Positions 18,527 to 25,739 of a DNA stretch of 64,000 bases are shown in pieces; the stretch's first letter is position 1; every line of letters begins with the position of its first letter. The translations under genes and the position numbers were made by a program. A model generated the notes under the pieces. It was given only the letters and a program-made list of their open reading frames with translations. It searched no databases and was not told the DNA's origin. Location of the stretch: the NCBI GenBank assembly GCA_031394735.1, contig JANMXI010000072.1, positions 1 to 64,000 on the forward strand, read 5' to 3'. The stretch is from TMP-86 sp031394735. GTDB taxonomy: Bacteria; Pseudomonadota; Gammaproteobacteria; Steroidobacterales; Steroidobacteraceae.

Positions 18527-19627
18527 GTGAACGACACCAAAGACCCGCTATATAACGTCAACGTCATCGCCAGTGAATTACTGGCCACACCCGATGAGGT
18601 CAAGCAGCGGCTGCCGCTGACGCCGCCGATCGCGCGCACCGTGTTCGAATCACGCGAGGCAGTACGTGCCATTCTGGAGCGCCGTGACCCGCGCCTGTTC
18701 GTCGTCGTCGGCCCGTGCTCCATTCACGACATTGCCGCAGCACGCGAATACGCCGCCCGTCTCAAACATCTGGCGAAGCGCGTGGAAGGCTCGATGCTGC
18801 TGATCATGCGCGTGTATTTCGAAAAGCCGCGCACTACTGTCGGCTGGAAAGGATTGATCAACGACCCGGACATGGACGATTCCTTCCACATCGAGAAGGG
18901 CATCCATCTGGCGCGGGAACTGCTGCTGCATATCGGGGAACTCGGACTTCCCGCCGGCACCGAGGCGTTGGATCCGATCATGCCGCAATACCTGTCTGAG
19001 CTGATCACCTGGACCGCCATCGGCGCGCGTACCACCGAGTCGCAGACCCATCGCGAAATGGCGAGCGGCCTGTCCACCCCGGTCGGCTTCAAAAACGGCA
19101 CTGACGGGTCCCTGGGCGCCTCGATCAACGCGTTGCAGTCGGTCCGCCGACCCCATCATTTCCTGGGGATCACGCAGCAGGGACAATCGGCGGTGTTCCG
19201 CACGCGTGGCAACGGCTTTGCGCATCTGGTGCTGCGCGGCGGCGGCGGCCGGTCGAATTTCGACGCGGTCAGCATCGCGGTGGCCGAACGGGAATTGCGC
19301 TCAGCTGATCTGCAGACGAATATCGTGGTGGACTGTAGCCACGGCAACTCGAACAAAGACCCGAATCTGCAGCCCGTGGTGGCGGAGAATTGCGTCAATC
19401 AGGTGCTGGAGGGCAATCAATCCATCGTCGGATTGATGCTCGAAAGTCATCTGAAGGCTGGAAATCAGGCCATTCCGAAAGACCTGTCACAACTGGAGTA
19501 CGGTGTCTCAATCACCGATCCATGCATCGATTGGGACACCACCGAGACCTTGTTGCTGAAACTGCATGAGGCGCTGCTCACCTCACCGCGTCTGCGGTCT
19601 GTACCCACCCGTGCAGTCGGATCTTAA
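18527..19627 (+). CDS. 3-deoxy-7-phosphoheptulonate (DAHP) synthase, type I
   Basis: 366 residues from a GTG start 7 bases after kynA. Type I (AroF/G/H) motifs include VVVGPCSIHD, MRVYFEKPRTTVGWKGLINDP, LLPAG-like LGLPAGTEALDP, and IVVDCSHGNSNKD with its metal-binding histidine. It condenses PEP and erythrose 4-phosphate at the entry to the shikimate pathway. Which aromatic amino acid inhibits it cannot be read with confidence. A second, unrelated DAHP synthase (type II) lies at 45346. Confidence 0.94.
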   Translation: MNDTKDPLYNVNVIASELLATPDEVKQRLPLTPPIARTVFESREAVRAILERRDPRLFVVVGPCSIHDIAAAREYAARLKHLAKRVEGSMLLIMRVYFEKPRTTVGWKGLINDPDMDDSFHIEKGIHLARELLLHIGELGLPAGTEALDPIMPQYLSELITWTAIGARTTESQTHREMASGLSTPVGFKNGTDGSLGASINALQSVRRPHHFLGITQQGQSAVFRTRGNGFAHLVLRGGGGRSNFDAVSIAVAERELRSADLQTNIVVDCSHGNSNKDPNLQPVVAENCVNQVLEGNQSIVGLMLESHLKAGNQAIPKDLSQLEYGVSITDPCIDWDTTETLLLKLHEALLTSPRLRSVPTRAVGS

Positions 19628-19638
19628 GCCTCGCGCGT

Positions 19639-20301
19639 TCAGCGCCAATCCGCGGTCGTGATGTTCAGGCGCTGCGCCTGGCGCCGCGCGCCGGAATTTC
19701 CGTTCACCAACACTGGATGCTCGGTTTCCACGAGATGCGGCAAGTCAGAACTGCTGTTGCCATAGGCGCTGAACGTCGCACCCGGAAATTCGCGCTTAAG
19801 CATGGCGAGGCAGCGTCGCTTCTCCTCGCCGCGCCGGTTCGGCGTGAGGAGAGTTCCCGACAAGCGATCGCCCTCGAAGGCCACTTCGGTGCAGAGGATG
19901 CGGTTTACGCCCAATAGCATACCAATATTCGGCACGTACAGATCCGGGCTCGCGGAGAGCAGCACAACGAAGTCGCCCGCGCGTTGATGCTCGCGCAACA
20001 AGGCCAGTCCCTCGCCTCGACAGCCGCTGCGCAGAGTCTGCTCGGCAAAGGCCTGCGCCCACGAATCAATTTCGGTGCGCTGGTCGCCGCGCATGCACAT
20101 CTGAATGAGCCGCTGCTTAAGGAGGCCACGATCCAATCCGCCGGCAAGATAGGCGGCGAGGACCAGCGGCAGCCGCCACAGATGCAAGGCACGGCCCGGG
20201 CGGCGACGCACATAGCCGACCATAAAGTCGACGAAGGTGTCGCGCCAGGTCAGCGTGCCATCGAGATCGAAAATTGCAACGCGCCGGACGGTATCGGACA
20301 T
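19639..20301 (-). CDS. HAD-superfamily phosphatase, subfamily IB (SerB-like)
   Basis: 220 residues. HAD motif I is FDLDGTLTWRD, motif II is LLSASPD, and motif III/IV lies in AYGNSSSDLPHL. This layout matches HAD-IB phosphatases (PSPase-like hydrolases acting on small phosphomonoesters, or lysophosphatidate-type members). The substrate is not evident. It begins 15 bases after the end of phaB on the same strand, so it may be co-transcribed with phaC-phaB, although no PHA role is established. Confidence 0.85.
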   Translation of the reverse strand: MSDTVRRVAIFDLDGTLTWRDTFVDFMVGYVRRRPGRALHLWRLPLVLAAYLAGGLDRGLLKQRLIQMCMRGDQRTEIDSWAQAFAEQTLRSGCRGEGLALLREHQRAGDFVVLLSASPDLYVPNIGMLLGVNRILCTEVAFEGDRLSGTLLTPNRRGEEKRRCLAMLKREFPGATFSAYGNSSSDLPHLVETEHPVLVNGNSGARRQAQRLNITTADWR

Positions 20302-20316
20302 GGAAGTTGTAGCCTT

Positions 20317-21069
20317 TCAGCCCATGTGCAAACCGCCGTTCAGGGAGAAGTCAGCGCCGGTGGAAAACGCTGATTCTTCGGATGCCAGCCAGGCGACGAT
20401 GGAGGCGATCTCATCGGGCTCACCCAGCCGCTTGACCGGAATCAGGCTCACGATCTGCTCCAGCACTTCGGGGCGTACGGCGCGGACCATGTCGGTGCCG
20501 ATGTAGCCGGGGGACACAGTGTTGACCGTGACGCCGCGCGCCGCGACTTCCTGCGCCAACGCCATGGAAAAGCCGTGAATGCCCGCCTTGGCGGTGGAGT
20601 AGTTGGTCTGGCCGAACTGACCGCGCTGTCCATTGACCGAGGAGATGTTGATGATCCGTCCCCAGCGCCGGTCCAGCATGCCGTCGATCACCTGCTTGGT
20701 GACATTGAACAGCGAATTCAGGTTGGTGTTGACGACGGCTTCCCAATCGTCCCGGCTCATCTTTCGAAAGGTACCGTCGCGCGTGATGCCGGCATTGTTG
20801 ACGAGGATGTCGATTTCGCCGATCTCCCGGCGGACCTTGGCGAAGGCTTCCTGGGTCGAGTCCCAGTCGGCGACGTTGCCGCTGGAGACGTACACCTGAC
20901 ACCCGGCCGTGCGCATGTCAGCCAGCCAGGTGTCCTTGCGGGTCGATCCAGGACCGCAGCCGGCGACGACCGTGTGGCCCTCGCGGCATAGCCGTTTGCT
21001 GATGGCAGTACCGATGCCGCCCATGCCGCCGGTGACGTAGGCAATTCTCTTTTTTTTTGTCGCTTCCAT
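20317..21069 (-). CDS. phaB: Acetoacetyl-CoA reductase (SDR)
   Basis: 250 residues from ATG 21069; a longer frame reaches back into phaC and is rejected. Short-chain dehydrogenase: cofactor loop YVTGGMGGIGTAI, NNAG, catalytic Ser in IINISSVNGQRGQFGQ, and YSTAK (Tyr/Lys). The GQRGQFGQTNY stretch and the end GADFSLNGGLHMG are typical of PhaB. It reduces acetoacetyl-CoA to (R)-3-hydroxybutyryl-CoA with NADPH, the monomer for PHB. It lies 19 bases after phaC. Codons 4-7 contain a run of nine A residues (T run at 21050-21058), a possible slippage site. Confidence 0.93.
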   Translation of the reverse strand: MEATKKKRIAYVTGGMGGIGTAISKRLCREGHTVVAGCGPGSTRKDTWLADMRTAGCQVYVSSGNVADWDSTQEAFAKVRREIGEIDILVNNAGITRDGTFRKMSRDDWEAVVNTNLNSLFNVTKQVIDGMLDRRWGRIINISSVNGQRGQFGQTNYSTAKAGIHGFSMALAQEVAARGVTVNTVSPGYIGTDMVRAVRPEVLEQIVSLIPVKRLGEPDEIASIVAWLASEESAFSTGADFSLNGGLHMG

Positions 21070-21088
21070 TTCAACCCCCAGGTGTGAT

Positions 21089-22819
21089 CTAGCGTTGCAA
21101 AACGTATTCTCCCGGCGCTTCGCCCACGATGCCAAAGCCCGCCGGCAAATTGCCCAGACTGGGAAGCGCGGCATCAGCACGGCTCGAATGTCCGGTCAGC
21201 CATTGCTGCCACCACGGCCACCAGGAACCCTGATGTGCCGTCGACCCTTCCATCCATTGTTCCGGCGTCGGATGCGTTTGCGCATCGGTCCAGGTTAATT
21301 CGCGGAAGCGGCGCTTCGGATGCACCGGACCACTAACGATGCCGGCGTTGTGTCCACCGCTGGTAAGCAGGAACGTGTAGTCACTGGAGCGCGTCAAACC
21401 ACGGGTCTTATACACGGAGCGCCACGGCGCCACATGATCGGTTTCGGTGCCGACCACCATCATCGGCACCTTGATCTGCGCCAGATCTATCTTAACCCCG
21501 GAAACCACAAACTCGCCGCGGGCCAGATCGTTTTGCAGATATAAGAACTTCAGGTAATCGGTATGCATGCGCCACGGCATGCGCGTGCCGTCGGCATTCC
21601 ATGCCATCAGGTCGTTGACGTTGTCTCGCTTGCCTTTGATGTAGTTGTTGATGGCCGGCGCCCACAACAGATCATTCGAGCGCAGCAATGCAAACGCGGC
21701 GGTCATCTTGTCGCTGCTCAGAACGCCGGCTTTTTGCATGACGGCTTCGAGCATCGCAAGCTGACTGGGGCTGATGAACAAGGACAGTTCGCCGGGTTCG
21801 CTGAAATCCGTCTGCGCAGCGAGCATCGTGATGGAGGCGAGGCGATCGTCCGACGCTTGCGCAAGGTAGGCCGCGGCGATGCTCAGCAGCGTGCCGCCGA
21901 TGCAATAGCCGACGCTATGAACGCGCGTGTGCGGCACGATGCTGGTGACGGCATTCAGCGCGGCGATGAAGCCACGATGCACGTAGTCGTCCATCCCCAG
22001 ATCACGGTCGGCCGCATTCGGGTTCTTCCAGGAAATCATGAACACCGTGTGGCCCTTTTCCACCAGGTAGCGCACCAGGGAATTCGCCGGCGACAGATCC
22101 AGGATGTAGTACTTCATGATCCAGGCCGGCGCGATCAAAATCGGTTCGGCATGCACGTGCGGGGTTTGCGCCTGGTACTGAATCAATTCCATCAGTTCAT
22201 TGCGCAGCACCACCTTGCCCGGAGTGACCGCCAGCTGTTCGCCCACTTTAAATTTTTCCGTGCCGGCAGCCGGCTTGTGTTTCAACGTGCGATCCAGATC
22301 TTCGAGCCAGTTGCCGAATCCGCGAACCAGATTTTGTCCGGATTGTGCGCGAGTGGATTCGAGCAGTTCAGGATTGGAGGCGAGGTGATTGGCGGGATTC
22401 AATGCATCCATGCCTTGCTTGCCCAGGAACTGCACCAACTGCTCAGAGCGCGGCGTGAGTCCCGGCACGCCGGTTATCGCATCGTTCATCACCGTCGACC
22501 AGTTCAGGAATCCGCGTGCATAGACATTGAACGGCCACTGGTTCCAGCCCGGGGCGGCGAAACGTTTGTCCTCCGAGGCGGGGAGGGCCTGCCCGGATGC
22601 CGCCTGCATCGCAAAGGAGAAATTGTCGAGCATGGCCTTGGCGGCGCTTTGGGCAATTGAAGTCTGCTTCTCAGGACCGGAAGCGACCTGCAGATACCAG
22701 TCCCACCAGGCCTGGATATAGTCATCCGGTGCGATGCCGCCGGTGACTGCAGCGAGCTGCGTGCGCAAGGCCTGCATGAGGGACTCATTGGCGGGGGGAA
22801 GGCTCGGTGCCGATGTCAT
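21089..22819 (-). CDS. phaC: Class I poly(3-hydroxyalkanoate) synthase
   Basis: 576 residues from ATG 22819 (GAGGT about seven bases upstream); the longer frame to 22921 runs through a terminator. The N-terminal PhaC domain (about 60-230) is followed by an alpha/beta hydrolase core with the lipase-box-like GYCIGG and nucleophile C306. The general base Asp is in VGTETDHVAPW and the His in SGGHNAGIV. The C-terminus has the class I/II motif WWPWWQQWL. It polymerises 3-hydroxyacyl-CoA into granules; length fits class I. Followed by phaB, preceded by a PhaR-like palindrome and the phasin terminator. It can work without the PhaE subunit, unlike the second synthase at 25736. Confidence 0.94.
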   Translation of the reverse strand: MTSAPSLPPANESLMQALRTQLAAVTGGIAPDDYIQAWWDWYLQVASGPEKQTSIAQSAAKAMLDNFSFAMQAASGQALPASEDKRFAAPGWNQWPFNVYARGFLNWSTVMNDAITGVPGLTPRSEQLVQFLGKQGMDALNPANHLASNPELLESTRAQSGQNLVRGFGNWLEDLDRTLKHKPAAGTEKFKVGEQLAVTPGKVVLRNELMELIQYQAQTPHVHAEPILIAPAWIMKYYILDLSPANSLVRYLVEKGHTVFMISWKNPNAADRDLGMDDYVHRGFIAALNAVTSIVPHTRVHSVGYCIGGTLLSIAAAYLAQASDDRLASITMLAAQTDFSEPGELSLFISPSQLAMLEAVMQKAGVLSSDKMTAAFALLRSNDLLWAPAINNYIKGKRDNVNDLMAWNADGTRMPWRMHTDYLKFLYLQNDLARGEFVVSGVKIDLAQIKVPMMVVGTETDHVAPWRSVYKTRGLTRSSDYTFLLTSGGHNAGIVSGPVHPKRRFRELTWTDAQTHPTPEQWMEGSTAHQGSWWPWWQQWLTGHSSRADAALPSLGNLPAGFGIVGEAPGEYVLQR

Positions 22820-22867
22820 TGAGCGGACCTCGATGGCGTTTCCATGGATGCATGATCGCATGAGCGG

Positions 22868-22876
22868 TGCAGTGCA
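22868..22876. promoter_or_regulatory. Candidate PhaR operator 1 (TGC-N3-GCA) before phaC
   Basis: TGCAGTGCA sits at the centre of the 13-base palindrome GGTGCAGTGCACC, about 49 bases before the phaC start and just after the phasin terminator. It matches the TGC-N3-GCA core reported (from memory) for Paracoccus PhaR. Confidence 0.5.
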
Positions 22877-22879
22877 CCC

Positions 22880-22909
22880 AAAAAAAAGGGAGCGAGAAAA
22901 CTCGCTCCC
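22880..22909 (-). terminator. Rho-independent terminator after phasin gene
   Basis: On the minus strand, a perfect 9-bp stem GGGAGCGAG / CTCGCTCCC with a 4-base loop is followed by eight T residues. It lies between the phasin stop and phaC. A second hairpin (GGTTCAC / GTGAACC, 22915-22933) precedes it. Confidence 0.9.
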
Positions 22910-22948
22910 TGGATGGTTCACGTGAAGTGAACCGGGGGTTTGGGAACT

Positions 22949-23308
22949 TTAAGCGGCTTTCTTGACGGTTTCCGTGACCTTGGCGGCCGCGGCGTCGATC
23001 CATTGCGTGACCGCGCTCTGAGTTTCGGTCGCAATCTGCGTCAGTTCGTCAGCGCGCGTGCGCAGCTTGCCACCGAGGCGGGTGTTCAATTCGGTCTGTT
23101 GACCGACGAGGTCGGCGACGGACTTTGTCTGGACGGTGGCGCCGGCTTGAGCCAGGGACCATTCCAGGTAGTCACCGGCGACGGCGAACTGGTAGCGGGC
23201 AAGGCGCTCGAGAGTCTTGAAACCCTCTTGCTGGGCGCGCAGGACAGGCGCAAAAGCATCACGATAGGAATCGAGGACGGTGCTGAGATCAAACGTTCGC
23301 TCTGACAT
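22949..23308 (-). CDS. phaP: Phasin (PHA granule-associated protein)
   Basis: 119 residues from ATG 23308, which has AGGAG six bases upstream; the longer frame to 23365 would run through its own promoter. All-helical and amphipathic, with phasin-family features: FKTLERLARYQFAVAGDYLEW, then TELNTRLGGKLRTRADELTQ and a C-terminal VTETVKKAA. No signal peptide. It should coat PHA granules in the cytoplasm. A strong promoter lies upstream with an operator-like palindrome over its -35, and a strong terminator downstream. This suggests a separate, highly expressed transcript under PhaR control. Confidence 0.88.
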   Translation of the reverse strand: MSERTFDLSTVLDSYRDAFAPVLRAQQEGFKTLERLARYQFAVAGDYLEWSLAQAGATVQTKSVADLVGQQTELNTRLGGKLRTRADELTQIATETQSAVTQWIDAAAAKVTETVKKAA

Positions 23309-23342
23309 GGTGGCTCCTGAACAGTGGCTGGGCTTCAGGAGT

Positions 23343-23370
23343 AGTATACTCAAAAAAGTATGCAATGCAA
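23343..23370 (-). promoter_or_regulatory. Predicted sigma-70 promoter of phaP
   Basis: On the minus strand, TTGCAT (23365-23370) and TATACT (23343-23348) are separated by 16 bases, in an AT-rich region. Transcription would begin near 23336, about 28 bases before the phaP ATG. The palindrome at 23361-23369 covers the -35 element. Confidence 0.65.
23361..23369. promoter_or_regulatory. Candidate PhaR operator 2 over the phaP -35
   Basis: TGCAATGCA, a TGC-N3-GCA palindrome overlapping the -35 hexamer of the predicted phaP promoter. This is the position expected for repression. Confidence 0.55.
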
Positions 23371-23480
23371 AAAGAATTTTTGATTTAGCTTAAACAATAA
23401 GAAAAGACTGTAATTGAATGTTTTATAAAGATGTAATTAGCAGTGTTTGTCAATTACCGAAAATACAGGTGCATTTTTAA

Positions 23481-23489
23481 TGCGTCGCA
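23481..23489. promoter_or_regulatory. Candidate PhaR operator 3
   Basis: TGCGTCGCA in the 200-base gap between phaP and the second reductase, about 110 bases upstream of the phaP -35 element. It may be an auxiliary site. Confidence 0.45.
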
Positions 23490-23508
23490 CACGCCCCAGT
23501 AGAGACAT

Positions 23509-24270
23509 TTAGAGCCTCAGACCACCGTCTAAATCAATGCACCGTCCGGTGAAAAACTCATTCTCGACGATGAACTGCGCTGCCTGCGCGATTTCCTCAG
23601 GCTCACCCAGGCGCCGCAGCGGCACGGGTGCTACCACCTTCTCGAGCAGGTCGGGCTTCATCGAGGACAGGATGTCGGTTCGGGTGAAGCCGGGGGCGAT
23701 CGAACCGACTCGGATTCCATGGCGGGCAAGCTCCTTGGCCCAGGTCACTGTCATGGCTGCCACGCCGGCTTTGGCCGCCGTGTAATTCGTCTGACCGACG
23801 TTGCCGTGGCGCGAAATGCTGGAGATGTTGACGATGACGCCGCCGTTGGCGAGCTTCACCATGCGCTCCGCGGATTCCCGCGTGCACAGGAACACGCCGG
23901 TGAGATTGACGTTGATCACGGCCTGCCATTGATCCAGGCTCATCTTGCCCACGACCTCGCCGTCCTTGATCTTGAGCAGCATCGCATCTTTGACGATGCC
24001 GGCATTATTAACGAGGATGTCGAGCCTGCCGAAATCGGCGACCACCCGGTCGAATGTCGCCGTGACCTGCGCTTCTGATGACACATCCACTGTGTAGGTC
24101 CGGGCGGTGACACCATGCGATTCACACAGGACGCGACTCGCATCCAGATCGGCGGGATTCAGATCCAGCAGAGCAATGTTGGCGCCGCCACGTGCAAAGC
24201 GCTGCGCCAGCGCACGGCCGATGCCGCGGCCGGCGCCGGTGATTACGACAGTCTTGGATTGCAATTGCAT
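23509..24270 (-). CDS. SDR-family reductase, FabG/acetoacetyl-CoA reductase-like
   Basis: 253 residues. Cofactor loop VVITGAGRGIGRAL, NNAG, catalytic Ser in VNISSISRHGNVGQ, YTAAK, and the end FTGRCIDLDGGLRL. Its loop (SRHGNVGQTNY) and C-terminus are closer to FabG-type 3-ketoacyl reductases than to the PhaB at 20317. The substrate may be 3-ketoacyl-CoA or -ACP feeding (R)-3-hydroxyacyl units to PHA. It lies 48 bases after phaR on the same strand, across a run of eight G residues (24308-24315). Probable phaR-reductase operon. Confidence 0.88.
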   Translation of the reverse strand: MQLQSKTVVITGAGRGIGRALAQRFARGGANIALLDLNPADLDASRVLCESHGVTARTYTVDVSSEAQVTATFDRVVADFGRLDILVNNAGIVKDAMLLKIKDGEVVGKMSLDQWQAVINVNLTGVFLCTRESAERMVKLANGGVIVNISSISRHGNVGQTNYTAAKAGVAAMTVTWAKELARHGIRVGSIAPGFTRTDILSSMKPDLLEKVVAPVPLRRLGEPEEIAQAAQFIVENEFFTGRCIDLDGGLRL

Positions 24271-24318
24271 TGATTTGAAACTCGAGGTGAGGAATACGGA
24301 CGTAAGCGGGGGGGGAAC

Positions 24319-24855
24319 CTATTGCGGCTTGTCGTCGACAAGGGGAGCGCCGCCCGACGGTTCGCCGCCCGGCGGTTCGGCGGAATCGTTCGCCGGAGCA
24401 GCGCCCGGCTTCTTGGGCACGAAGGCGGACAGCATCGAGGACTGCAGCTTGGTCCATTGCTCCATGTTCTGCCGGGCGAATTCGGCGATGGGTGCCATCG
24501 GCCCTTCCAGAGCCTTGGCCATTTCAGCGCGCATGGTTTGCTGCTGACGTAGCAAGGTGCCGACGCTTTGTTCCATGTAGCGGGTGAGCATTTCCTGAAC
24601 CGGATTGCCGTAAAACCGGATGATGGCCTCGAGCAGGTCGGTGCTCAGCACCGGCGTTCCGAATTGCTCCTGCTCGGAAATGACTTGCAACAGCACTGCG
24701 CGGGTCAGATCATCGCCGGACTTGTCATCGACGATGCGTACCTTCTCGCCGCTGACGATCATCTTTCGGATGTCTTCCAGCGTGACATGGCGGCTGCCCG
24801 TTGAATCGTACAAACGGCGATTCGCGTATTTCTTGATGACTCGTTCTGTCGGCAT
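24319..24855 (-). CDS. phaR: PHA synthesis repressor PhaR
   Basis: 178 residues. The N-terminal DNA-binding domain (VIKKYANRRLYDSTGSRHVTLEDI) and the PHB-accumulation regulator domain (about 65-105, QVISEQEQFGTPVLSTDLLEAIIRFYG) are both clear. The tail is Pro/Gly-rich and disordered. In known systems PhaR represses phasin and its own gene and is released when it binds nascent PHA granules. Here it is divergent from phaE, and TGC-N3-GCA palindromes occur in front of phaR, phaE, phaP and phaC. This matches an autoregulated PHA regulon. Confidence 0.93.
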   Translation of the reverse strand: MPTERVIKKYANRRLYDSTGSRHVTLEDIRKMIVSGEKVRIVDDKSGDDLTRAVLLQVISEQEQFGTPVLSTDLLEAIIRFYGNPVQEMLTRYMEQSVGTLLRQQQTMRAEMAKALEGPMAPIAEFARQNMEQWTKLQSSMLSAFVPKKPGAAPANDSAEPPGGEPSGGAPLVDDKPQ

Positions 24856-24904
24856 AGCAGTAGACTTACCCGGACGATGAAAAGATTTGCGGCATCAACA
24901 CGGC

Positions 24905-24934
24905 AGCATAGCCGTAAAAGTATGCGCCGCACAA
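24905..24934 (-). promoter_or_regulatory. Predicted promoter of phaR
   Basis: On the minus strand, TTGTGC (24929-24934) and TATGCT (24905-24910) are 18 bases apart, upstream of phaR. The palindrome at 24923-24931 overlaps its -35, consistent with autorepression. Confidence 0.4.
24923..24931. promoter_or_regulatory. Candidate PhaR operator 4 (phaR side)
   Basis: TGCGCCGCA, a TGC-N3-GCA palindrome in the phaR/phaE divergent gap, overlapping the predicted phaR -35. Confidence 0.5.
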
Positions 24935-24977
24935 TAGGGGAATTGCCGTCCAGTCAGACCAAAAAGCCAAATTTTAT

Positions 24978-24986
24978 TGCGACGCA
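24978..24986. promoter_or_regulatory. Candidate PhaR operator 5 (phaE side)
   Basis: TGCGACGCA, 28 bases before the phaE ATG in an AT-rich stretch. It differs from the copy at 23481 only at the centre base. Confidence 0.5.
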
Positions 24987-25013
24987 TAACACGTTTTGGA
25001 GGCACTGAGCATT

Positions 25014-25739
25014 ATGACCAATTCAACAGACAATGCGCGCGAGGACTTCGAAGGGGAGTTGCATCGCCGCTATTCACAGGCATTCGAGCAGTACGCCAAT
25101 CTGACGAAAGCCTTCATGAGTGGCTTTCCGGGGGCCTCCACACCCGCTGCACCGCCCGTGGATTTCACCAAGACATTGAGCGACTGGTTTCAAAAATCTC
25201 TCGTCGGCCCAGGCGCCGATGTTGCCCAATTCTGGAGCCGCTTCACGCAGATGCCCGGCACCACTTCGGCTTCGCCCACTGCGTCGCCCATGGATGCGTT
25301 GCTGAGCAAGCAGGAGGGCATCGCGCGACGCCTGTTCGAACTGGCCGGCCAATGTCAGCGCCTTCAGGGCCAACTGTCCGCGCATTGGGCCAAGGTAGGA
25401 CAAACCGCCGCACAAAGTTTCACCTCGGCCATGCCCAGCGCTGCAAAGTCATTTCCGGCAGGGTCTGATCCCACGCAATGGCCGCAGCAGGTCTACACCG
25501 CGTGGATCGAGAATGCGGAAAAAGCCTATGCGCAGGCGGCACAGGGTGCCGAGTACGTGCAATTGCTGGCGTCATTGAGCAATGCAGCCCATGCATTCAA
25601 GGCGGAGCAGGGCGCGTTGATGGAATTGTGGGCCAAGTTCTTCGATCATCCGACGCGTGCGGAACTGGATGCGCTCAACACCCAGGTGCGAGAACTGCGC
25701 GAACAGGTGCGACAGCTTCGAGGAGGCGCTCGCACTTGA
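25014..25739 (+). CDS. phaE: Class III PHA synthase subunit PhaE
   Basis: 241 residues from ATG 25014. GGAGG at 24998-25002 lies 11 bases upstream, a long spacing, so the TTG at 24996 seems less likely because it would overlap that site. The protein is helical with low-complexity stretches and ends in the PhaE signature PTRAELDALNTQVRELREQV, a short coiled coil. PhaE is the non-catalytic partner that activates class III PhaC. The stop overlaps the phaC TTG start. Confidence 0.85.
   Translation: MTNSTDNAREDFEGELHRRYSQAFEQYANLTKAFMSGFPGASTPAAPPVDFTKTLSDWFQKSLVGPGADVAQFWSRFTQMPGTTSASPTASPMDALLSKQEGIARRLFELAGQCQRLQGQLSAHWAKVGQTAAQSFTSAMPSAAKSFPAGSDPTQWPQQVYTAWIENAEKAYAQAAQGAEYVQLLASLSNAAHAFKAEQGALMELWAKFFDHPTRAELDALNTQVRELREQVRQLRGGART

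Noticed and set aside
25478..25735. N-terminal extension of class III phaC
   Set aside because: It lies wholly inside phaE in another frame; the TTG at 25736 has an ideal ribosome site and gives the usual length.
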